From Apophysomyces variabilis (Eukaryota > Mucoromycota > Mucoromycetes > Mucorales > Mucoraceae): a stretch of 62,880 nt of DNA. Shown here piece by piece: positions 48,863 through 57,765 of the stretch. Position 1 is the stretch's first letter; each line of letters starts with the position of its first letter. Location of the stretch: contig MZZL01000407.1 in the NCBI GenBank assembly GCA_002749535.1, forward strand, positions 16,430 to 79,309, written 5' to 3'. The notes under the pieces were generated by a model. That model did not search any database and was not told the origin of the DNA. It worked only from the letters and a program-made list of their open reading frames with translations. Both the position numbers and the translations under genes were made by a program.

Positions 48863-50114
48863 AGTTGTGTATGTGTATAGATATGTATATGGAGGATGAA
48901 GTAACAAAAGGTAACAAAATGGAGCACGGCAAAGCAAGCCCTTTCTCGATCGGCTCACTATGGGAAAAAGAGTCACGGACACTCCGACAACCTGCACATG
49001 GTCTACTAATTTTCAAGATCTTTAAAGCGAAATATAAGGATTCATACTTGCGTATGGTGCTCTTACAAGAAACTGTCAATGAAATGTTAGCTAATACTTG
49101 CTCTAAAATAAGACGTTTGTTTCTTAGTGTAGCTAATTTCTTTTCCAAATTTTTCTACTGTTCCTAAAGCACACGAATCGAGCGTTGAGCATGAAATTTC
49201 CAGTTATCCCGGCCTGTTTCGGGAAATACATCCGAGTTGGATAATTCTAGATACAGGCGGTTGGATGCTGTAAGAATTGGTGCAGCTGCTATCGAAGAGA
49301 TAGATACAGGTTTATTAGATGAAGATATTGCAGAAGTGTTCGATGTATAGGGTGCCATTAAGTACTCAATGTCTACATCATACATCGTGCTTCAAACAGC
49401 TTCAACTGACAGACTATTCACGATGAACAGTCCGTTGTGGTCGTTGAGAAATTTTGGCGCTTCTTGTCGAATTCGTAGTGTACGAAACGCATAGAACTCC
49501 ATCTTTCATCTTGGTACACGACACTGTTAGGTGCTAACGTGCAACTGATAGACACTACTAAATAACGGGCATCCCTTTATCTGTCCTGTTATGCATAGCG
49601 TATATTTCATATTCGTGAAATGAACAAACAGCACCTATGGATTCAAAAACATGTGAATGGAAGATGAGCTACATTATACTGGCCGACCTCACTTGGATAT
49701 CTTTCTTCACGATGTATTCATCACATGGAACTCATAATGGAGTTTCGACATGGCGAACGCTACGCGTGGATTATTTGCGCTCAAAACAAGGGAATCTTGG
49801 CGGAAGCTAACATTTAGGCTTTGCGCAGCCAACCCAGTGTGGTAGATTGTCCTTTTTCTTACAGGATCAAACCAAATAAACATACAGGGACTCGTACGGC
49901 GTAAGGCTCGCCGGATTGTAGTTAACCTAATGGCAAAGTAACAACAATGGTAAGAAGGTTACATGCAGCAAGGATTATGATAAAATGGGCTTTTGCTTTT
50001 ATTTTCCAGGGCTTTTGTGTTTACGGACCTTCAGGGTTTTTGCTTTCCTTTATGTGTTAGAAGAAGCCAAGGCAAATAAAGAAACAGCTGCACAGAACAA
50101 GCAATGTTTGGGCG
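48863..50114. other. Intergenic, one degenerate reading frame
   Basis: Upstream region of the EAF gene and accessory DNA. Apart from the interrupted frame at 49164-49502 (separate entry) no gene was recognised. Confidence 0.4.
49164..49502 (-). pseudogene. Unrecognised protein fragment with one in-frame stop
   Basis: From ATG at 49502 the minus-strand frame runs 36 codons (MEFYAFRTLRIRQEA...), meets TGA at 49392-49394, and then stays open for 76 codons to the stop at 49164 (ending NWKFHAQRSIRVL). Composition looks protein-like on both sides of the stop, suggesting one decayed gene, but I recognise no family. Confidence 0.25.
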
Positions 50115-50535
50115 CTAGTGATGCATGGAAGTTTTACGCTGTACAGCCGCTAGGTCCACTTACCTCTCAGGCTCTGCTGTTCATCGTAACTGATCCGTGG
50201 GTGCCCGGGAGCCTTCATGCCTTCTGCGCGTCTGCCTTTATGCCAGCCACAGCAGTTTGTTGAATATTTGCTTTGCAAACCGAACTGGCTAGTGATCGTC
50301 CTTACAGAAGGAAGTTGTTGAGCAAGTACGCACCTGATTGGCGTAATGACCTGGTACGCATTCTACAACGGTAGTTTGCATAAGAGAGGTGAATGGAAGC
50401 CTTTATGCCTTCTATCGTCTGCCTTTACGCCAGCTCTCTTGGTAGCGTGATAATTTCCATCACGTTGTTCCTAGCATTGTTTGATTTTGTGTAGTTGTTC
50501 GATGATATAGCGTTTGCATTTTCGTGAACAGTAAT
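50115..50535 (+). repeat. 421-bp sequence duplicated across the gap, copy 1
   Basis: Runs straight into the run of Ns and is the same as 51383-51803 apart from one T/C difference near 50180. Probably the overlapping end of a contig rather than a genuine repeat. Confidence 0.85.
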
Positions 50536-51382
50536 NNNNNNNNNNNNNNNNNNNNNNNNNNNNNNNNNNNNNNNNNNNNNNNNNNNNNNNNNNNNNNNNN
50601 NNNNNNNNNNNNNNNNNNNNNNNNNNNNNNNNNNNNNNNNNNNNNNNNNNNNNNNNNNNNNNNNNNNNNNNNNNNNNNNNNNNNNNNNNNNNNNNNNNNN
50701 NNNNNNNNNNNNNNNNNNNNNNNNNNNNNNNNNNNNNNNNNNNNNNNNNNNNNNNNNNNNNNNNNNNNNNNNNNNNNNNNNNNNNNNNNNNNNNNNNNNN
50801 NNNNNNNNNNNNNNNNNNNNNNNNNNNNNNNNNNNNNNNNNNNNNNNNNNNNNNNNNNNNNNNNNNNNNNNNNNNNNNNNNNNNNNNNNNNNNNNNNNNN
50901 NNNNNNNNNNNNNNNNNNNNNNNNNNNNNNNNNNNNNNNNNNNNNNNNNNNNNNNNNNNNNNNNNNNNNNNNNNNNNNNNNNNNNNNNNNNNNNNNNNNN
51001 NNNNNNNNNNNNNNNNNNNNNNNNNNNNNNNNNNNNNNNNNNNNNNNNNNNNNNNNNNNNNNNNNNNNNNNNNNNNNNNNNNNNNNNNNNNNNNNNNNNN
51101 NNNNNNNNNNNNNNNNNNNNNNNNNNNNNNNNNNNNNNNNNNNNNNNNNNNNNNNNNNNNNNNNNNNNNNNNNNNNNNNNNNNNNNNNNNNNNNNNNNNN
51201 NNNNNNNNNNNNNNNNNNNNNNNNNNNNNNNNNNNNNNNNNNNNNNNNNNNNNNNNNNNNNNNNNNNNNNNNNNNNNNNNNNNNNNNNNNNNNNNNNNNN
51301 NNNNNNNNNNNNNNNNNNNNNNNNNNNNNNNNNNNNNNNNNNNNNNNNNNNNNNNNNNNNNNNNNNNNNNNNNNNNNNNNNN
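50536..51382. other. Assembly gap (847 Ns)
   Basis: Undetermined bases. Any reading frame spanning them is artificial. Because the two flanks are the same 421-bp sequence, the gap may be spurious, with the contigs overlapping, or may hide a short direct-repeat-flanked element. Confidence 0.99.
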
Positions 51383-51803
51383 CTAGTGATGCATGGAAGT
51401 TTTACGCTGTACAGCCGCTAGGTCCACTTACCTCTCAGGCTCTGCTGCTCATCGTAACTGATCCGTGGGTGCCCGGGAGCCTTCATGCCTTCTGCGCGTC
51501 TGCCTTTATGCCAGCCACAGCAGTTTGTTGAATATTTGCTTTGCAAACCGAACTGGCTAGTGATCGTCCTTACAGAAGGAAGTTGTTGAGCAAGTACGCA
51601 CCTGATTGGCGTAATGACCTGGTACGCATTCTACAACGGTAGTTTGCATAAGAGAGGTGAATGGAAGCCTTTATGCCTTCTATCGTCTGCCTTTACGCCA
51701 GCTCTCTTGGTAGCGTGATAATTTCCATCACGTTGTTCCTAGCATTGTTTGATTTTGTGTAGTTGTTCGATGATATAGCGTTTGCATTTTCGTGAACAGT
51801 AAT
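51383..51803 (+). repeat. 421-bp sequence duplicated across the gap, copy 2
   Basis: Begins directly after the Ns with CTAGTGATGC and continues past the point where copy 1 stops (AACAGTAAT). It contains an internal imperfect repeat around CTTCTGCGCGTCTGCCTTTATGCC / CTTCTATCGTCTGCCTTTACGCC. Confidence 0.85.
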
Positions 51804-52058
51804 GCACAGTTTATTAGAATTCCCATACGAAGAAGATCTTTGAAGTTTGGCGTCATCCAATCCAAAATCGTTGTTTAAAAAAACATATCCATATTTTGCC
51901 GACCTACATTGTATATTTCCTTCCTTCATCTTATTATGGATCAATGTGAGAAGAACGGTTAAAGGCATATTTAAAGCCTTTTACAGACATAGCAGATATT
52001 GGTAGCAAAAGAATTATGCGAAAATAGGAGTGGACATCATATCAGGAAATTTATTAAT

Positions 52059-53504
52059 CTAACAGTCAAGATCGGAAAGTTCATCTTCTTCTACGGCTGA
52101 GCAACGACGTTTCTTTGAAGGAGTAAAGAAAACATTTGGGGAATATTCTATCTCGTCTGCATTTAATTCGCTCTCCCCGCTGTACACTAACCGTCCAAGG
52201 AACTCTTCACTTTTCCTGTTGTTTATAGCAGGAAGAAGAATGTCCATCAACTGTTCGTGATGGTTTTTCCATACAAATAAACTGTCTAATGTCGGCAGAA
52301 AATCACTGATCTCGTGGATGCTTCGGGGAAAGTTTACTGTGCAGATCGGTTTTGCAACGTACGCATCCTCGAGCTCTTGCACACAGAAAATATATCCAAC
52401 GCTACCTAACGAATAATGTAAACCTTATGTTTTATAGTAGTAGCAAACTGGCTGATTTACATTACCTGTCCAATCCATACCCAAAGAAAAAACTTGGTTT
52501 CGCACGTCGTGAGGGATGGGGTTGCTGAGCAAGTTGGTTAAGATCGCCTTGTTCATCCTTACGTTTTTACATTGCTGCTTTAGTGCAGTGCTCAAGGTAA
52601 CATTGTCCCGTTTCCATTCACTGGTGCTGAATTCAACACCACTGCTTGCAAGGATGAGGTCGATACGCCGACCAAAGGCATTCAGCTGCTTCTTTCCACC
52701 ATTGAACCGCATATTCCTGTTAGCAATATCCTTGGATGCTTGGCAGACACGCTCGCCGCTGCCAATCAATGGTTACTCCTGGTTTGATATGCGAGGAAAA
52801 GGAGCGCAATACTTACTCATCGATCTCCAGTCTGCTATCTCTCATTATAATGTCCAAAATCTGGGCGAACTTTCTGTAAAACGTGGTTTCACTTGGACCT
52901 TTCGTGTGCTGTCGGTGGCATGGCTTCTCTGGAAAATTGTTAGCAATGGCGGATATGATATCCAACACTTGTAGCAATTGAGGCTCAGGCTCCCCATGAC
53001 ACTCAAGCAGCTCAATTTTCTTCTTGCACACGGCGATATCTAGCAGTTTCTTATTCAGTTTCCCATCTTCACCTCGGCATCGCTATGAAGATATAGTATT
53101 GCCCAGAATAATCTTGTAAGCCGCATTTGAGGAAGTTAGAGCATACCTCTATGACCTCTGAAAAGATTCTCTTTGATTCCGGTTTCAAACCTCTAGGCAA
53201 ATCCGGTTTGATCGCAGATGCCGATTCCCAAAGCTGCGGGTCCCTCATCATATGCTTATAGACTTTATGGACTGAGGGATTCAAGCAGTATAACACCCTT
53301 GATAATGCCATTCTAATACACTGATAAGTCTGGTTGTCAACAGCACAGAATTTACGGATTTTCGTACTTGAGAGCCACCATAACTGATGTTTCTTCCAAA
53401 TTACAAGATAGAAGCCGTGCAGCCAAAAGATCTAGTCGCTCACCGAGAGACTGTGGATTGAAAGCCTTGATATAGGATTGCAGCTGTGCTGCTTCATCCA
53501 TCAT
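52059..53504 (-). CDS. PD-(D/E)XK nuclease-like protein, apparently intact (family member 3)
   Basis: Function unknown. Exons 53504-53356, 53312-53147, 53082-52817, 52758-52466 and 52405-52059 join without a break to 406 residues. Landmarks: an N-terminal helical part (MMDEAAQLQSYIKAFNP), a mid helical block ETTFYRKFAQILDIIM, DDGERVCQASKDIAN at an exon join, then GRRIDLIL (Asp227) and EFSTSEWKR (Glu241, Lys243). The Asp plus ExK pair is the signature of the restriction-endonuclease-like fold. Next come KQQCKNVRMNKAILTNLL, DWTGSVGYIF, a strand VAKPICTVNFP and WKNHHEQLM, and a basic/acidic tail (SKKRRC). Introns occur where member 2 has them. Coding-like pieces at 53550-54460 (acidic DDNEADGEDQE, NLS-like GHKR) may be further 5' exons. 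The nuclease role is inferred from the motif, not shown. Confidence 0.65.
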
Positions 53505-55945
53505 GAGACTTCCATTTTTTCGCTGGTTTTAAGAGTTGAATTTCATAGAAACTTTCTACTTTGGCTTGATTTCAAGACCAACTGCATTTGTCGCCAACTG
53601 GAACACCTTCTCTCGAAAATCCTTTGCCCTAATACTCGTTGTCGTAGCCGTTTCCATAGGTGGTCTCAGTGGAAGGTCGTTATCGTCGTTGGTCTCCTGG
53701 TCTTCGCCATCAGCTTCGTTGTTTAAAGATTAAATTTAATTAAGCGACAAGTGGGTTAAGTTTAATCTTTCGTTACCTTTATCTTTATCTGATTCTTCTC
53801 CTTCTTCATGTTGTCCAATAAATCGTTGCGAACCAGGACGGCTCTAACGTACGATAGTGTCGTTTTCCCGATCCTGCACAGATTGTTGATGGTCATCGAT
53901 ATCAAAGGTACCTAGTTTTTTCTCAACTTTTAATAAGCTAACTATGCATCGAAAAACTATATGCATACGCGCCCCCACAACTTACGCTTGTGTCCAAGGG
54001 TGGCGTTGCTATCACTTTGCTGCTCTGGTCTTGTTTCAGCACTTGAAGTGGAAATAGTGTTGTTGTTGCCATAGTTGACCACTGAGGATGGTCCTTGATT
54101 GATATGATAAATTGTTGACGAATGAGCACGTGAGGAATCTGTGGAAAGCTACAAAGGGACAATTAGAACGTTAGCACAGTGTTTTCGTGGTAGCCTTTTG
54201 TTCGTATTAAATCTTGACAGCTTTCTGTACTTCTTCCATAAAATTGTCAATCTTGTGCTTGATATATGGTGGGGTTGTCTTGTTGTCCTTTATTTGTGCC
54301 AGACATTGTTTATAAGCAGCAATCAGTCTTTTTGGTTGGAGGAACCGGCAACGCTTGGAAATGATGTTCAAATTCGTGATAACTCCAATCTTTGAGAGAT
54401 TTTTGAGAGAAAAATAGCAAATACTTGTCTTTGCCACTATAATGATGTTTGTAATTGTCACTGTTCATGTGTTATGATAAAAGGAAAAGGGAGTAAAAGG
54501 AAAGTGATCACTGCCTACAGTAGGATTTTGCGCCTTCATAGCTCTGCCGTTTCGCGTATATTTTTGATAGTCATGCGTAAGTCCCAGAAATGAATCCACA
54601 GTCACATAGGAGAAAATTGAGCCAATAGATTTTCCCATAAACAAGGGTCCTATAGGTTGTTGTTTCTACTGGACCATCTCGAACTGACTTGATGTTGGGT
54701 ATGAAGACAACACGACAATAGGATAGCGTATACCTTTGGGATATTGTTGTGGTATATGCTTTTGGTCAGATTGACTCCTTGTAGCTTGATCGGTTTCCCA
54801 TGCCGACGACAATAGCGTTCCTTTTGGTTCTTCTTCTTACAACCAACCATTGGACGTGGCTCAAGGGTCAACATTGTTGAGGTGGGACGCTCGGATTAAA
54901 AAAAACTGACTTGATGTTGGGTATGAAGACAACACGACAATAGGATAGCGTATACCTTTGGGATATTGCTGTGGTATATGCTTTTGGTCAGATTGACTCC
55001 TTGTAGCTTGATCGGTTTCCCATGCCGACGACAATAGCGTTCCTTTTGGTTCTTCTTCTCACAACCAACCATTGGACGTGGCTCAAGGATCAATATTGTT
55101 TTCTGTATATTCCGAGTGCATGCTCTTCTATATCCTTTTTACTGTTTTCAAGAGCGGGTGAAGTCTTTTCTGGCGAGGACGACGTCCAATCACAAGCTTT
55201 TCAACCGAGATCACATTTGACAAGCGACCGTGTCAATGACACTTCTTTAGCACTAGCTTTCCTCAGAATGATATTTTATGTTTCTTTACTGCTCTCCATT
55301 GTTTTTTTGTTAATGCTAATCATCCTTTTTATATGATGCGTTATATCGCCAACTTTCTAATAAATAATAGACCAAACATTTATCCAATTACAGTCATAGC
55401 TTTATAAGATTTGGCGAGTAATGTGATGTTGGGCGAACTTTCTAGCTGGTGATCACCATCAATAACGAACACATGTTTTTGAAAAATACGCGATTAAGCA
55501 AAGATCATTAAAAAAATGCAGAAATTTGATGGTACAGCTGTGAAACTTAGGTTGAGCCAGGTTAGGGAAAAGTGGGCCATGGGCATTGTTAAACGTATCG
55601 TTTTTATGAATCTAGTTTAGGCTTTAGAAGTGAAGAGCTGTCAACATTCATCGTCTTGTTTCGATGTTTGTTTCTGTAGCATCCTTGAGAAACGCGCTTA
55701 ATCGCATGCCCAGGGATAGCATGAATCATCATTTACGCACTTGCTACCTGTAGGTGTCTCTGCCATAAGACTAATCACATGATTACTCCGATAAAACAAT
55801 TGTTCTACCCGTGACGAAGAACACAGTAAATGGTATTTTTCAAATAAATATTTGATGAGGTGTTGATCTCTGTTATCGTAGAGGTTGCAAGGATGAACGA
55901 AAAAAATGTAGCTTGTTCATGCTTTCGAAATGCTGGCAAAATAAT
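53505..55945. other. Possible 5' exons of the nuclease-like gene plus a direct duplication
   Basis: On the minus strand 53550-53720 reads an acidic segment ending FREKVFQLATNAVGLEIKPK. The stretch 53990-54130 reads Ser/Asn-rich sequence ending GHKR at a GTAAGT donor, and 54461-54207 is open. These could be 5' exons of the 52-kb gene but in-frame stops between them could not be resolved. A 197-bp direct duplication follows (separate entry). From 55100 to 55945 nothing was recognised. Confidence 0.4.
54682..55100 (-). repeat. Direct duplication, about 197 bp, period 222 bp
   Basis: 54682-54878 and 54904-55100 are almost identical (GACTTGATGTTGGGTATGAAG ... TCAACATTGTT). Both carry the same minus-strand frame beginning LEPRPMVGC and containing ERYCRRHGKP. 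That frame looks protein-derived and duplicated with its surroundings, but the family is not recognised. Confidence 0.75.
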
Positions 55946-56760
55946 TTACTTGAGATGTAGATGGTGATTGCGCCACGCGTAGAGACAATCCAAGGTATCA
56001 ATAAAGGGTGGCAACTCGTCAAGATATGTGGGCGTTTGGAGGGTAGAAAGAGTATGGGTTACAAACATGTCATCCAGTCGTTTGACAGCGAACATATAGC
56101 CCATGGAGCCGGCCCAATCCCTGCCCACTGAAAACACATGATCATCATCCACTTCGCTAATGGGAAGATCCAAGAGGTACGTGAAAATAGCTTTATTTAT
56201 CCTAATATTCTTGGCTTGCTGCTGCAAGCACTTGGCAGCTGGAGTCTTGGTCCGTTTCCATTCACTTGTGGACAACTCCATATTTTTGTTTGTAAGGATC
56301 AAATCAATGCGTCGACCAAAGCCATTATTAAGCGGGATACTGGAGCCATAGATTTTTTTGTGATTTTTTGCGACGTACTTGGAAGCTTTGCACGTGCTTT
56401 CACCATCCAAAATGTCCGGCATGGTATTATCTAGGATTTCATCAAGAATCTTTGTGAGCTTGCGATATGATGTCAATTCACTTTGGTCATTATTACAGTG
56501 AGAGGCTAAGTCAGATAGACAGTGTTTGGCCAACATGTCAATAATGTCCAAGACTTGCAACGCATTTGTCTGGACCGATTCCAGCAATAATTCCTTTTCC
56601 ATGACAATGGCGATTCGCAACTGCTTTTGTCTAATTTGCCTTTGGTGGCGCTTCGGCCATTATCGCTTGTTATAGCTTTTTCGAAGATGACATTTCTGCG
56701 CACAAAGTAGTGTTGATCCTGCCCAAATTTTCCCAGAATCGATCGTCGAGATATCAATGG
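55946..56760 (-). pseudogene. Intron-less, frameshifted PD-(D/E)XK nuclease-like copy (family member 4)
   Basis: The open frame 56620-55946 (224 codons) aligns by eye to member 3 from the YRK...LD block through DGESTCKASK, GFGRRIDLIL, ELSTSEWKR, KNIRINKAIFTYLL, DWAGSMGYMF and WRNHHLHLK. The Asp and ExK positions are all kept. Where member 3 has introns (inside DDGER, inside DWTG and before RCRGEDG) this copy reads straight through. Near 56640 the frame shifts: upstream 56760-56640 continues the similarity (NVIFEKAITSDNGRS...KGKLDK). It stops shortly after WRNHH, without the basic tail of member 3. This is best explained as a processed or intron-lost copy that has decayed. No poly-A or target duplication was seen. 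Confidence 0.6.
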
Positions 56761-57765
56761 AAGACGGATGCTACTTGACCATTGACAGTATCAACTGTAC
56801 GTGACAGCGAAAGCTTCAACACATTGACTCGAGGGCCTGATGTAGGGCGGCTGAACCGGTGGAACACAGTTTTTGAGAAGTCTAAGTGCGAGCCAAAATG
56901 ACAAAGTTATATCTGGCCATCGGGACAGCGAAGTCATGGATATTCGGAGCCGTTTTTGCCTGAGTCTGCCGTTGGATAGCGTTACTAAAAGCAGCGGAGC
57001 CTCAGGAAGGTTCGCTAGCAATTAAATAACGAAAAACCTTCAAATAATAAAAAAAGGGGGTTTCCCAGTTAAAGAATCAGAAGTGTGTTAAGACAAGTAA
57101 AGCAAAGAAAACTCCATATACCTTTTCCCGTCACCTTCACCCAAGTTAACCTAAAGTCACGTAGTTTCTAAGAAATTATGAAGTCTCGGACTTTAGGCCG
57201 ACGCTGACACACACACTAGAAAATGCGAAAATGCACTAGAGAAATCAATTAGCGTGACGTCCTAATGGACCTCGAAGACGGTAAGTCACTCCCCGGCATC
57301 CCGGACTCCCTCAAGATATTTAAATAACTAAGAAATCAAATAAACATATTAGATATTATTCCAATCCTAATCCTCGTTATTGTCGACATCGCTGTTACTG
57401 TCTGCCTTCATTATCTATAACTCTTATTGCTCTCTATTAAGACAATTATTCGTTATCTGTAAGACGATCCGGAGAATGAATATAGCCGATAGACGTCAAC
57501 CCAAAGTCACTGCTAATGAATCCAATTACAGTACTGGTTTATTCAAAAGTTTTTAAAGATTTCATCCAAAATTGTTTGAAGATTCCACCCAAAATTGTTT
57601 GAAGATTTGGGTATAAAAGTTATAAATAATTTGCCAACAAACTGTTAGTGATTATCCTCTGTTAAACTGTGATAGTGAACTTACCGGCGTGACCACCTGC
57701 GAAAGATAAACGTTAGTAAAACAATCCTAACTAGAAAAATTGGCTAATACACTTACCGTAAAAAC
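56761..57765. other. 3' flank of the Fanzor gene, candidate guide-RNA region
   Basis: Frames at 57021-56791 are open but unrecognised. The 57130-57765 stretch immediately follows the Fanzor stop codon, where TnpB/Fanzor loci usually encode their guide RNA. It contains a direct repeat of CCAAAATTGTTTGAAGATT (about 57566 and 57591) and two copies of an AACC(T/C)AAAGTCAC word (about 57147 and 57489). No guide RNA is proved from sequence alone. Confidence 0.35.

Noticed and set aside
50524..51531. A 335-codon open frame
   Set aside because: Most of it is the run of Ns; the remaining residues derive from the duplicated flank. It is not a gene.
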